Assembly (NCBI RefSeq): GCF_022549495.1
Contig: NZ_JAKZGD010000005.1
Span: 1-64,000, forward strand
From: Acinetobacter sp. ANC 4805
Lineage (GTDB): Bacteria > Pseudomonadota > Gammaproteobacteria > Pseudomonadales > Moraxellaceae
Length of the DNA stretch: 64,000 nt
Direction of reading: 5' to 3'
The notes below the pieces were generated by a model that was not told the origin of the DNA, searched no databases, and saw only the letters and a list, made by a program, of their open reading frames with translations. Shown here piece by piece: positions 55,574 through 64,000 of this stretch. A program made the position numbers and the translations under genes. Numbering within the stretch: the stretch's first letter is position 1; the number at the start of each line of letters is the position of its first letter.

Positions 55574-57139
55574 TCAATGAATTTTTGAGCATTCAATCCT
55601 GAAACATGCTCCTTGTTGTCGCTCTACATAGGTGAGCTTTGCATGATTTGCCTCACAAAAAGTATGAGACAGATACAATCCTAAACCAGTTCCTTTAATT
55701 TCGGTACTAAAAAATGGTTTGAATAACTGAGAAATATCTCGTTTTGCGACCCCTGTACCAAAATCAATCACATCAATACAAGTCCGACCATCTTTTAGAT
55801 CGACATTAATCTCAATATATTCTGCATCAGCTGCATTATGTCGTAGTGCATTTCGAATTAAGTTAATCAGCACTTGTCGTAATTGTTTTTCATCGAAAAG
55901 GATATGAATACGATCTGAAAGATTAAGCTTAATTTTTTGTTTGGCATCAGCCAAGTCTTCATTTAGTAGACTGTCAAAAAAACCTGATAGTTGTATGACT
56001 TGGGGGTCTGTAGGTTTGTTGCGCGTCATTCCCAAGGTATCTTGGACAATATTATCAATGCGCCTTGCTTGTTTACTAATCATGCGTGACAGCATTTCTT
56101 GTTGATGCGGATCACTTTCTTTGAATAGTTCATTGGCTTGTACAATTGCTGCCAAAGGATTGCGAATCTCATGCGCAATACTGGCAGAGAGTTGTCCTAA
56201 TGCAGCAAGTTTAAGCTGTTGAACATGTTGAGTGAGTTTTTGCGCATCTTTTAAGATCAGTAAAATTAATGACTGTTCAGGGACGATTAGGTGTTTAACA
56301 CGAACATTGATCGTATAAGGACTTTGTTGGGACTCAAAGCTGAATTCTTCTCCATCCTCTAAATCACTAAATTTAATCAGTTCAAATAAATCAGGTTGCC
56401 ACTTGAGCAGAGGGGTTTTTTCTGGAGAAACAGGGATTTGAATGCCTAATAATGTGTTGGCTGCTGGGTTACTCAACACAATATGGTTGCTATGATCTAA
56501 TACCAAATAGCCATCTTCAATCTGTTCCAAAATATAGCGGTTAATATTTTGTAGTTGATGAATTTCAATTGATTGATGAAAGGTTAATGTTTCTAAAATC
56601 TTAAATCTTTGAACGGCAATACGACCAATTGCATGAACCACAAAAAATAAAAAGGCAAGAAATGCGCTATTACTAAGGTTGTTGAGATTATTATGATCAA
56701 AGAAATTACCAAGAAAGCGTTGGTAAACCACCATGATGACGGCAAAAAGTGTCACGATGAGAGATAGGTGGGCATTTAATAGAATTGCAGATGAGAAAAT
56801 AATAATCACATACAGCAAACTGAGTTGTAAGTTGGGTCCTCCCGCAGAGAAGGTAATGATACTCAAGCAGGCAATATCCACAATAAAGACGAAAATGAGT
56901 TGTTTCGTAACATGTAATGGAATGAGCTTGAGTATGAAGAGTTGAAAAATGTTGATGCAGATATAGCAGACTAACGTATAGAAATATAAAAAAGGGTAAT
57001 CGTAGTTGGTGGAAAGCTGCTCCGCAGTGAGTAAGTAAATAAGAATTAGACTGATTGAAATAATCAGTCGATATCCACTATACCAAATTCCGAGCCGATA
57101 AACGGTTTGGGAGACTGAAGAAGCAATTTTTCCCAACAT
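55574..57139 (-). CDS. pilS: Type IV pilus sensor kinase PilS
   Basis: A 521-residue kinase with six N-terminal membrane helices (about 20-175), a PAS domain (about 195-290, EQIEDGYLVLDHSNHIVLSNPAANTLLG) and the kinase core. The phospho-accepting histidine is H323 in SASIAHEIRNPLAAIVQANELF. The ATP-binding boxes are LRQVLINLIRNALRHN, DFGTGVAKRDISQLFKPFFST and GTGLGLYLSHTFCEANH. It should phosphorylate PilR. It follows the GacA-like regulator after 24 bases. Confidence 0.92.
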   Translation of the reverse strand: MLGKIASSVSQTVYRLGIWYSGYRLIISISLILIYLLTAEQLSTNYDYPFLYFYTLVCYICINIFQLFILKLIPLHVTKQLIFVFIVDIACLSIITFSAGGPNLQLSLLYVIIIFSSAILLNAHLSLIVTLFAVIMVVYQRFLGNFFDHNNLNNLSNSAFLAFLFFVVHAIGRIAVQRFKILETLTFHQSIEIHQLQNINRYILEQIEDGYLVLDHSNHIVLSNPAANTLLGIQIPVSPEKTPLLKWQPDLFELIKFSDLEDGEEFSFESQQSPYTINVRVKHLIVPEQSLILLILKDAQKLTQHVQQLKLAALGQLSASIAHEIRNPLAAIVQANELFKESDPHQQEMLSRMISKQARRIDNIVQDTLGMTRNKPTDPQVIQLSGFFDSLLNEDLADAKQKIKLNLSDRIHILFDEKQLRQVLINLIRNALRHNAADAEYIEINVDLKDGRTCIDVIDFGTGVAKRDISQLFKPFFSTEIKGTGLGLYLSHTFCEANHAKLTYVERQQGACFRIECSKIH

Positions 57140-57163
57140 AAGCGATCACTAATATTAATATTG

Positions 57164-57799
57164 TTAAGGTTTAATGAGCCCATAACGAATGGCGAGATGG
57201 GTCAATTTTACATCACTATCAATCGCTAGTTTTTCAAAAATTCTATAGCGATAGGTATTTACAGTTTTAACACTTACAAATAATTTGTCAGCAATTTCTT
57301 GAGCACTGATACAATTTACGACCATCATTGCAACTTGCATTTCACGTTCTGAGAGTGCATCAAAAGGTGATTGCTGCGTATCGGAAAGATATGAGCTTGC
57401 AAGTTGTTCTGCAATATCGGCACTGAAATATTTACCACCTTGCATTACTTTATTAATTGCACGTACCATCTCTAAAATCGGTGCACCTTTGGTAATATAA
57501 CCTTTTGCCCCAGCTTTTAATAAAAGAGATGGGTAGGGTTCTTCTGCAAGACCACTGACAGCAATCACTTTGGTTTCTGGTGCACTTTGTAATAGGCGAC
57601 GAGTTGTTTCTACGCCACCAATCCCAGGCATGTTGACATCGAGTAATACAACCTGAGGATGTCTCTGGCGAACCAAAGCAATCGCTTCTTCTCCAGATTC
57701 GGCCTGTCCAATGACCTCTACATCTGGATGGTCTTCCAACATACGACAAATACCTGTACGTACGAGTTCATGATCATCAACAACAAGAACAGTGATCAA
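57164..57799 (-). CDS. gacA: GacA/UvrY-like LuxR-type response regulator
   Basis: A 211-residue NarL/FixJ-type regulator. The TTG at 57799 is chosen as start because an almost perfect ribosome site (AAAGGAGGT) ends 4 bases before it, and the protein then begins ITVLVVDDHELVRTGICRML as in GacA and UvrY. The receiver has D54 in VVLLDVNMPGIGG. The LuxR helix-turn-helix is LSEREMQVAMMVVNCISAQEIADKLFVSVKTVNTYRYRIFEKL. GacA regulators activate CsrB/RsmZ small RNAs; such an RNA is predicted at 4850-4964 of this window. Its sensor (GacS) is not in the window. It is upstream of pilS and may share its transcript. Confidence 0.85.
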   Translation of the reverse strand: MITVLVVDDHELVRTGICRMLEDHPDVEVIGQAESGEEAIALVRQRHPQVVLLDVNMPGIGGVETTRRLLQSAPETKVIAVSGLAEEPYPSLLLKAGAKGYITKGAPILEMVRAINKVMQGGKYFSADIAEQLASSYLSDTQQSPFDALSEREMQVAMMVVNCISAQEIADKLFVSVKTVNTYRYRIFEKLAIDSDVKLTHLAIRYGLIKP

Positions 57800-57911
57800 G
57801 AAGACCTCCTTTTTTTTCAAAAAACTGGTTTTTTGTTACATAAAGCAAAATGAGCTTGCAATGAAACGACAAAATTAGCAATCCTATTCTTCATCTTTAG
57901 AGCATAGTTGT

Positions 57912-57923
57912 ACACAATTGTGT
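57912..57923. promoter_or_regulatory. Palindrome in the gacA-pbpG divergent region
   Basis: ACACAATTGTGT is a perfect 12-base palindrome about 110 bases upstream of the gacA start and 90 bases upstream of pbpG. It may be an operator. No regulator is indicated. Confidence 0.25.
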
Positions 57924-58010
57924 CTATAAAAGCTTTACCCGATTTGTTTAAATGTAAGGCATAATGGTAGTAAGCGCAAATGTGCAGCGTGTTGAGTTGA
58001 GTATTGTGTC

Positions 58011-59078
58011 GTGAAAAATTCTAAAAAATCTGTCATGCATGCATTAAGCATGTCTATTTTGTTGGCTTTCAGTTCAACAAGCTTTGCTGAATTGGTTGTA
58101 AATAGCAATTCGGCTTCTTCGAATGCGAATAATTCCTCAGCTTCGTTAAATTGGTCCGCAAATGATGCGAGCCAATTGATGGAAGATGATGATTCCTTAG
58201 AGATTAGTCCACAAGGCTCAACTTCAGTCACAACGACTTTGCGTAGTGGCGGCTCAGCAAACATAAGTTCTTCTGTAGCACCGCAGAAAAGTATCCAAAT
58301 TCGAGACACGTCGCATTATAGTAGTCAGCCATCTGTAAATGCACGTGCTGCTTTAGTGATGGATGCACAAACAGGCGAAGTGCTGTTCAGTAAGAACAGT
58401 AATATGTCGGTACCGATTGCATCGATTACGAAATTGATGACAGCAGTAGTGACGGCGGATGCACGTTTAAATATGTCGCAAGAAATTACGCTTGAATCAG
58501 TAGATTTTGCGGGTGCAGGTGGGAAAAATTCAAGCTCGACTTTACGTGTTGGCGATTCAATGAATCGTGCAGAGGCTTTGCTATTTGCTTTGATGAAATC
58601 AGAAAATCCTGCGGCTGCGGCTTTAGCGCGTACTTATCCTGGTGGTCGTCCCGCATTTATTGCAGCAATGAACGCAAAAGCAAAACAATTAGGTATGACC
58701 TCGACACGTTATGCGGAATCAACAGGTTTAGATCCTCATAATGTTTCTTCTGCACGTGATTTGGGTATTCTAGTCACTGCAGCTTCTCAGTATGGTTTAA
58801 TTCGTCAATTTTCAACCACGCCCACCTATGACTTTAATTTAGGTTATCGTGTGCTTAAGTCAAATAATACCAATGCTTTAGTGCGTAATGGTGGTTGGAA
58901 TATTAACTTATCTAAAACAGGCTATATCAATGAAGCAGGTCGTTGTGTGGTGATGCATACAACCGTTAATTCACGTCCAGCAGTTGTTGTTCTATTGGGA
59001 GCTTCAACTTCTCAGGCACGTACCAATGATGCAACCAACTTATTGACTTGGCTCAGCACTTTACCGAAAAGAATTTAA
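58011..59078 (+). CDS. pbpG: D-alanyl-D-alanine endopeptidase (penicillin-binding protein 7/8)
   Basis: A 355-residue periplasmic S11 peptidase that cuts D-Ala-mDAP cross-links. The start codon is GTG. The signal peptide ends near STSFA, and a Ser/Asn-rich linker follows (about 30-60). Catalytic motifs are S138-x-x-K141 in ASITKLMTAVV, SEN in MKSENPAAAALA, and KTG in LSKTGYINEAGRC. PbpG affects serum survival in A. baumannii (known). A terminator follows. Confidence 0.9.
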   Translation: MKNSKKSVMHALSMSILLAFSSTSFAELVVNSNSASSNANNSSASLNWSANDASQLMEDDDSLEISPQGSTSVTTTLRSGGSANISSSVAPQKSIQIRDTSHYSSQPSVNARAALVMDAQTGEVLFSKNSNMSVPIASITKLMTAVVTADARLNMSQEITLESVDFAGAGGKNSSSTLRVGDSMNRAEALLFALMKSENPAAAALARTYPGGRPAFIAAMNAKAKQLGMTSTRYAESTGLDPHNVSSARDLGILVTAASQYGLIRQFSTTPTYDFNLGYRVLKSNNTNALVRNGGWNINLSKTGYINEAGRCVVMHTTVNSRPAVVVLLGASTSQARTNDATNLLTWLSTLPKRI

Positions 59079-59093
59079 TTGCTTACGAACGTC

Positions 59094-59119
59094 AAGCTCC
59101 TCATTTGAGGAGCTTTTTT
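59094..59119 (+). terminator. Rho-independent terminator after pbpG
   Basis: AAGCTCCTC / GAGGAGCTT with a 4-base loop and a T-run. Confidence 0.85.
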
Positions 59120-59239
59120 ATATAATAAGACGACATTTCATGACGTGAGAAATCCGTTATTACTTCTATTTTGAGCATTTTTTGTTAAATTATGATTCTA
59201 AATATTTAAAAATTACACACTGAAATTGGGGGAATTAAA

Positions 59240-60010
59240 ATGACAAACTATGTTATTCGTGAAAAAAGCTTTGGTTATAACGACGAGGTTTTTTATGTAA
59301 TAGGACATCGTATGAGCAATGTATTTGATAATAAAAAGCAAGCTGAAGCGGTCTATAAACAACTTGAAATTAAAGCTGCACGTAACTTTTTTTTATATGA
59401 AGTTGAATCATTATTTGATGCAGATGAGGCATTATTAAAAAAATTGGATGATTTTGTCTTTTCACGTTGTGGTGAACATATTTATCAGGAGGGAGGTATC
59501 TCTCGAGAAACGTTGCCTGAAGGCTTAAATGATGAAGATACTTTTGAGTTTATTCAGCTTGCTAACATGCAAAGTTATCAATTAATTCATTTTGATCAAG
59601 ACATTAAATTCTATGGTTTATGGTCAGTGAAAAAACAAGCATGGGTGGAAGAGCATGATGAGTTTTTTGCAGGTTTAGCGTATGCAGATCAACCTGAACA
59701 ATTAAAAACGAATGTCAGAACTATTTTTGCAGATTACGATTATGATGATATTGAATTGAAAGGTTCATTTGAAGATTTATCGGAACAACCTGTATTATTA
59801 CAAGCCTTAATAAAAAATAATAAAGCATTAAAATATAATAATAAAAGTCAAACGTTAACCATTCTACAGGGTTGGGAGGAAGAGGGTTTATATGCGGTTA
59901 ATTCTTTATTAAAGCAGCCTTTATTTGAAATCAAAGTAATCGGCTTAGACGAAATTCAAAAAATTGAAAAAGATCTATCGGCACAATATAGTTACGATGA
60001 TTACGAGTAA
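59240..60010 (+). CDS. Acidic protein of unknown function
   Basis: A 256-residue cytoplasmic protein with no signal or membrane segment. It begins TNYVIREKSFGYNDEVFYVIGHRMSNVFDNKKQAEAVYKQLE and ends in an acidic, tyrosine-rich tail (LSAQYSYDDYE). A GGGGGAA ribosome site precedes the ATG. I do not recognise the family. It stands alone between pbpG and the converging thrC. Confidence 0.55.
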   Translation: MTNYVIREKSFGYNDEVFYVIGHRMSNVFDNKKQAEAVYKQLEIKAARNFFLYEVESLFDADEALLKKLDDFVFSRCGEHIYQEGGISRETLPEGLNDEDTFEFIQLANMQSYQLIHFDQDIKFYGLWSVKKQAWVEEHDEFFAGLAYADQPEQLKTNVRTIFADYDYDDIELKGSFEDLSEQPVLLQALIKNNKALKYNNKSQTLTILQGWEEEGLYAVNSLLKQPLFEIKVIGLDEIQKIEKDLSAQYSYDDYE

Positions 60011-60032
60011 CATTTATTTTTATAATTGTGAA

Positions 60033-60067
60033 TAAAAAAACCAGTTGCTTGCAACTGGTTTTTTTAT
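60033..60067. terminator. Bidirectional terminator between the unknown gene and thrC
   Basis: AAAAAAACCAGTTGC / GCAACTGGTTTTTTT is a perfect palindromic stem with A- and T-runs. Confidence 0.88.
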
Positions 60068-60082
60068 TGTAAAAATTTATGC

Positions 60083-61222
60083 TTACATATTCGAAAGAAT
60101 TGAATCTTTCACTTGAGCCATTGTTGCATCAATTGACAGCATCACGGCATCAGCGCATTGCTTGATTGCAGTATCTGGGTCTTTTAAGCCATTACCTGTT
60201 ACTGTGCATACGATTACAGAACCTTCAGCAATTTTACCCGCTTTAATATCGCGAATTGCACCGCCAATAGACGCTGCTGAAGCAGGTTCTACGAACACAC
60301 CTTCATACATTGAAAGTAAGCGTTGAGCTTCTAAGATTTCAGCATCCGCAAGTTCATCAAACCAACCTTTAGAATCACGTACGACTGCTTTTGCATGGTT
60401 CCAACTTTGTGGATTACCAATACGAATCGCTGTTGCAACCGTTTCAGGGTTTTCGACTGGTGCACCACGTAAGAAAGGTGCAGCGCCATCAGCTTGATAA
60501 CCGACCATGATTGGCAAGCCTTCTGGTTTAGGACCAGTGAATTGATCTGTTGCAGCATCATAAATCACTTGTTCAAACTGATCAGCAGGTTGGTTTGCAA
60601 CAGCTTCTGTATAACCCATCCAGTGAGCCGTAATATTTCCTGCATTACCGACTGGCAAGCAATGATAGTCAGGCGCACGACCTAAAGCTTCTACAATTTC
60701 ATAAGCGATGGTCTTTTGACCTTGCAAACGGTAAGGGTTGATTGAGTTTACAATCGTCACAGGTGCTTGATCTGCAACTTCTTTTACTAAACGCATACCA
60801 TCATCGAAGTTACCACGAATTTGCATGGTAATCGCACCATACATCATCGCTTGCGCCATTTTACCCATTGCAATTTTGCCTTCTGGGATCAATACAAACG
60901 CTTTGATACCTGCACGTGCTGCATATGCTGCTGCTGCTGCTGATGTGTTTCCTGTAGACGCACAAATGATCGCTTTTGAACCTTCTTCAACAGCTTTGGT
61001 TACAGCCATCGTCATACCACGGTCTTTAAATGAACCTGTTGGGTTAAGACCTTCGTACTTCACATAGATTTCAACATTTTTGCCAATAATACGTGGAATG
61101 TTCTCTAGCTTAATCAGTGGAGTATTACCTTCACCTAAAGAAATTGCGCGTGTAGTTGCAGACACAGGTAAACGGTCACGATAACGATCTACAAGACCAG
61201 TATAACGATTGGCATTCGACAT
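60083..61222 (-). CDS. thrC: Threonine synthase
   Basis: A 379-residue PLP enzyme converting O-phosphohomoserine to threonine. The PLP lysine is in NPTGSFKDRGMTMA. STGNTSAAAAAYAARAG and the phosphate-binding PVGNAGNITAHWMG are clear. The form is the short (plant-/Bacillus-like) class. It lies 70 bases downstream of hom, with a REP-like repeat between them. Confidence 0.93.
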   Translation of the reverse strand: MSNANRYTGLVDRYRDRLPVSATTRAISLGEGNTPLIKLENIPRIIGKNVEIYVKYEGLNPTGSFKDRGMTMAVTKAVEEGSKAIICASTGNTSAAAAAYAARAGIKAFVLIPEGKIAMGKMAQAMMYGAITMQIRGNFDDGMRLVKEVADQAPVTIVNSINPYRLQGQKTIAYEIVEALGRAPDYHCLPVGNAGNITAHWMGYTEAVANQPADQFEQVIYDAATDQFTGPKPEGLPIMVGYQADGAAPFLRGAPVENPETVATAIRIGNPQSWNHAKAVVRDSKGWFDELADAEILEAQRLLSMYEGVFVEPASAASIGGAIRDIKAGKIAEGSVIVCTVTGNGLKDPDTAIKQCADAVMLSIDATMAQVKDSILSNM

Positions 61223-61248
61223 GATGGTGTTCCAATATGAGGTATAAC

Positions 61249-61282
61249 TCCCCCTTTGTAAAAGGGGGATTTAGGGGGATTC
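61249..61282. repeat. REP-like GC-rich palindromic repeat between hom and thrC
   Basis: TCCCCCTTT and AAAGGGGGA pair as a hairpin, and a second GGGGGATT copy follows (GGGGGATTTAGGGGGATT). From memory similar elements are dispersed in Acinetobacter and relatives. Only one copy is in this window, so the repeat status cannot be shown here. Confidence 0.5.
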
Positions 61283-61292
61283 AAAAACCTGA

Positions 61293-62594
61293 TTAACTAT
61301 CGAGCGATTCTAAACGAATTCTTACGATTTCGCCACGAATTGCAGGTAATGCTTGAATTTGAGCAAGTGCTTCATCCATTTTAGATTCAACAATTGGGTC
61401 TGTTAAAATCACGATAGGAATCAAATCTTTTAAGCGAGATTGCTGCATGATGGCATCAATACTGATACCCGCACGGCTGAGAATCGTGGTGACATCTGCT
61501 AATACGCCTGTTTGGTCTTCAGCATTGAGGCGGATGTAGTATCCAGTTGTCATTTCTTCGCGGCTGAGGATTGGCATATTGGTCAATGCTTCAAATGCCA
61601 ATTGTGGAATCGTTCCTGCACCATCTTCGGTATAAGAAATATCACGTACGATATCAATCACATCAGCAACAACCGCAGAAGCTGTTGGACCAGCACCAGC
61701 ACCAGCACCATAATATAAAGTTGGGCCTACAGCATGTGCTTGTACCAATACCGCATTTTTAACACCATTCACATTGGCAATCAGTTGTTCTGCTGGAATT
61801 AGTGTTGGATGGACACGTAGTTCAATACCATTGCTTGCACGGCGTGCAATACCTAAATGTTTGATACGGAAGCCTAATTCTTCAGCATATTTCACATCTT
61901 GTGCAGTAATTTTACTGATGCCTTCCGTATAGACCTTGTCAAACTGTAATGGAATACCAAAAGCACAAGACGCTAAAATCGTCAGCTTATGTGCAGCGTC
62001 AATCCCTTCTACATCAAAAGTTGGATCTGCTTCAGCATAACCGAGCTCTTGAGCTTCTTTAAGTACGTCATCAAATGCACGACCTTTTTCACGCATTTCA
62101 GTCAGAATGAAGTTGCCTGTACCATTGATGATGCCTGCAAGCCATTGAATATGGTTCGCAGCCAGACCTTCACGGATTACTTTAATAATTGGAATACCAC
62201 CAGCAACAGCTGCTTCATACGCAATTTGGACGGCATTATCTTCTGCTGCTTTGAAAAGCTCATTACCATGTTCAGCAAGTAAAGCTTTATTCGCGGTGAC
62301 AACTTGCTTGCCATGCTTAATTGCTTCCATGATGATTTCATAGGCAGGATGAATACCGCCCATCACTTCGACTACGACATCAACATCAGGTTGACGTACG
62401 ATCTCCATGAAATCATCACTTTGTTGAATGCCTTCGAGTTGTAAATCTGGACGTGGACGGCGTGTGCCTACGTGTGTAATTTGAATTTCGCGACCGGTAC
62501 GGCGTTTAATTTCAGCAGCATTTTCTTGTAGTAATTTAAGGGCTCCACCACCAACAGTACCAAGACCGAGTATCGCCAGACGAACTGGTTTCAC
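61293..62594 (-). CDS. hom: Homoserine dehydrogenase
   Basis: A monofunctional enzyme of 433 residues from the GTG at 62594, which has GGAG 6 bases upstream and gives the expected start (M)KPVRLAILGLGTVGGG. The frame is open 7 codons further to an ATG with a poor site. Domains: NAD-binding (GLGTVGGG), the catalytic segment (TANKALLAEHGNELF, GGIPIIKVIREGLAANHIQWLAGIINGTGNFIL, EADPTFDVEGIDAAHK), and a C-terminal ACT domain (RLNAEDQTGVLADVTTILSRAGISIDAIMQQ) for threonine feedback. It forms the threonine operon with thrC. Confidence 0.93.
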   Translation of the reverse strand: MKPVRLAILGLGTVGGGALKLLQENAAEIKRRTGREIQITHVGTRRPRPDLQLEGIQQSDDFMEIVRQPDVDVVVEVMGGIHPAYEIIMEAIKHGKQVVTANKALLAEHGNELFKAAEDNAVQIAYEAAVAGGIPIIKVIREGLAANHIQWLAGIINGTGNFILTEMREKGRAFDDVLKEAQELGYAEADPTFDVEGIDAAHKLTILASCAFGIPLQFDKVYTEGISKITAQDVKYAEELGFRIKHLGIARRASNGIELRVHPTLIPAEQLIANVNGVKNAVLVQAHAVGPTLYYGAGAGAGPTASAVVADVIDIVRDISYTEDGAGTIPQLAFEALTNMPILSREEMTTGYYIRLNAEDQTGVLADVTTILSRAGISIDAIMQQSRLKDLIPIVILTDPIVESKMDEALAQIQALPAIRGEIVRIRLESLDS

Positions 62595-62721
62595 GTCACA
62601 CTCCATTTTATTCAATCATTTTAATGAAGCTTGATCATAGCTAAAAAAGTGCGCAGACACTAGGGCTAAGATCATCTTTAATCTGTCGCCCGAGTCGTTC
62701 TGATAGAGTGTGGAGAATGAT

Positions 62722-63552
62722 TTATTTTTCTAAACGTTTAACGATTTCATCAGGGGTCATATAACCCCCTAAATAGACGCCTTCAACATTATAAATTGCA
62801 GGTGTGCCATTCACACCCATATTTAAACCTAATTGATATTGGTCACGGACAGGATTTTTACATTCAGCCGATGCGACAGGTAGACCTTGTGCAGCTTGAT
62901 CAAATGCAGCTTTACGATCTTCACTACACCAAATCGCTTGCATGGTTGGCATAAATTGTTCGCCACGAGGCCATGCGATATAACGGACTTCAATGCCTTT
63001 TGCATTAATTTCAGCAAGATGCTCATGCAGTTTATGGCAATAAGGACAGCTTGAATCGGTGAAGACGTAAATCACATGCTTGGCTTTACCACCTTGTGCT
63101 GGATAAACGATGAGGTCTTCAGTTTTGAGGGTAGCTAAACGCTTTTTATTTTCACCCGCTTGTAAGCTTTCACCCACATTATGTAATTGCTTTTCCCCAA
63201 GACGAATAACATCGCCCTGAATAATGTATTGACCATCACTGGTTGCATAAACTGAGCCCATTCCTTCTAGGCTCACCCAAAATAAATTAGGTACTTCAGT
63301 TTTTTTAATTGTAAGAATTTTGGTATTGATATTGGCTGTTTTAAAGTGCTTTTCTAAGGCGCTCACCAAACGTTGTTGTGTATCGTGATCATTTGAAGTT
63401 GATGCTTCACCTGTTGCAGAGGTACTTGTTGTAGGTGCATCTTGTTTTTGTGCTGAATTTTGTTTTGAGCAAGCACTGATGAATAATGTTGAGGCTAATG
63501 CACAAGCAACCACCAACTGAGACCGAGTAAACAACATAAACAACCTTTTCAT
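62722..63552 (-). CDS. dsbC: Thiol:disulfide interchange protein DsbC-like, lipoprotein
   Basis: A 276-residue disulfide isomerase of the periplasm. The N-terminal signal ends in the lipobox-like ISAC, with C28 as possible lipid site, which is unusual for DsbC; a Ser/Thr/Gln-rich linker follows. The dimerisation domain (about 60-140) precedes the thioredoxin-like domain with C169-P-Y-C172 in FTDSSCPYCHKLHEHL. The cis-proline loop is GVNGTPAIYN. It lies between xerD and hom on the same strand. Confidence 0.88.
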   Translation of the reverse strand: MKRLFMLFTRSQLVVACALASTLFISACSKQNSAQKQDAPTTSTSATGEASTSNDHDTQQRLVSALEKHFKTANINTKILTIKKTEVPNLFWVSLEGMGSVYATSDGQYIIQGDVIRLGEKQLHNVGESLQAGENKKRLATLKTEDLIVYPAQGGKAKHVIYVFTDSSCPYCHKLHEHLAEINAKGIEVRYIAWPRGEQFMPTMQAIWCSEDRKAAFDQAAQGLPVASAECKNPVRDQYQLGLNMGVNGTPAIYNVEGVYLGGYMTPDEIVKRLEK

Positions 63553-63656
63553 ATGTATTTATAAGCTTGCCCAAGCATACCAAAAAATTAAATTGACTTC
63601 GTTAAATCTTGCTGATGCTCTGTGAACGAAATGAAGCTGATAGATAAAAGGTGGTT

Positions 63657-64000
63657 TTATCCCCTTGGATGGTATTTGCTATGTAATTCTTGCATCCGAT
63701 GTTGGGCAACATGGGTGTAAATTTGAGTGGTTGATAAATCACTATGTCCAAGTAACATTTGCACAACACGTAAATCCGCGCCATGATTGAGTAGATGGGT
63801 TGCAAAAGCGTGGCGTAAGGTATGGGGCGATAACTCTGCAAGAATATTGGCTTGTAATGCATAGCGTTTGATCGCATACCAAAAATTCTGTCGACTCATA
63901 ATGCCGCCATGTTGTGTTAAAAATAAATAATCGGTACTACTTTTATAGAGTTGTGGACGTGATTCAGTTAAATATTTTTCAATCCAGTCGCAAGCATGTT
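63657..64000 (-). CDS. xerD: Tyrosine recombinase XerD, C-terminal part (cut by the window edge)
   Basis: The last ~114 residues of the recombinase that with XerC resolves chromosome dimers at dif. The visible frame continues to the window edge ([32 protein letters not shown]), and the ATG at 63899 is internal. The catalytic elements are [12 protein letters not shown] (H-x-x-R), [15 protein letters not shown] (H and the nucleophilic tyrosine), and the XerD-type end HSKYHPRG. The N-terminal DNA-binding domain is outside the window. Confidence 0.92.
   Translation of the reverse strand, partial: HACDWIEKYLTESRPQLYKSSTDYLFLTQHGGIMSRQNFWYAIKRYALQANILAELSPHTLRHAFATHLLNHGADLRVVQMLLGHSDLSTTQIYTHVAQHRMQELHSKYHPRG

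Overview
The window is a chromosomal segment of an Acinetobacter species. The evidence is the AT-rich base use, a 5S rRNA 3' end of Acinetobacter type at the left edge, and a set of gene orders that from memory are typical of the genus: creD/creC/creB, glnK-amtB, nrdR-ribD-methyltransferase, pepA/holC opposite lptFG, pilR-pilS-gacA, and xerD-dsbC-hom-thrC. I cannot assign the species from the sequence alone. Most of the window is core genome. The accessory material is two decayed insertion sequences, one AT-rich gene lying between creB and creC, and several small unknown genes.

Layout. 1-3000: tail of an rRNA operon with its terminator, an exported amidohydrolase, and a dead IS5-family element with intact ends. 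3100-12400: cysK, a lytic transglycosylase lipoprotein, a small RNA gene with four hairpins that I read as a CsrB/RsmZ-type RNA, a phytase-like esterase lipoprotein, an MFS exporter, ygiQ, a DUF2726 protein and a RidA protein. 12400-23600: the CreBCD envelope-stress system, then dinB with a GH25 lysozyme and a membrane protein in one cluster, a DHA2 exporter, an IS1595-type remnant and a LOG-family protein. 23700-33400: a TerC/CBS membrane protein preceded by a small Cys-rich open frame, a YchJ protein, a TRIC channel, parC, fadD, a MAPEG protein and ppa. 33500-41200: an OprD porin, a TorF-type porin with a textbook sigma-54 promoter, comM, ubiK and glnK-amtB. 41200-48700: nrdR, ribD, an orphan adenine methyltransferase, a GlpF-like channel, ribE, holC and pepA. 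48800-54100: lptF-lptG, gpmI and a carboxy-terminal protease. 54100-64000: pilR-pilS, a GacA/UvrY-like regulator, pbpG, thrC, hom, dsbC and the 3' part of xerD, which is cut by the window edge.

How the parts connect. The most interesting hidden element is the small RNA at 4850-4964 (minus strand). Four stem-loops each present an AGGA motif, including the terminator hairpin. An 18-bp inverted repeat (TGTACG-N6-CGTACA), with the geometry of a GacA box, lies about 70 bp upstream of the inferred transcription start. A GacA/UvrY-like regulator is encoded at 57164-57799, so the window may hold both the regulator and its RNA output in a Gac-Rsm circuit that would titrate CsrA. A second theme is nitrogen control: a perfect -24/-12 promoter and an NtrC-like site precede the TorF-type porin, and a near-match precedes glnK-amtB. 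A third is envelope-stress signalling: a Cre-tag-like repeat sits at the end of creC, just upstream of creD.
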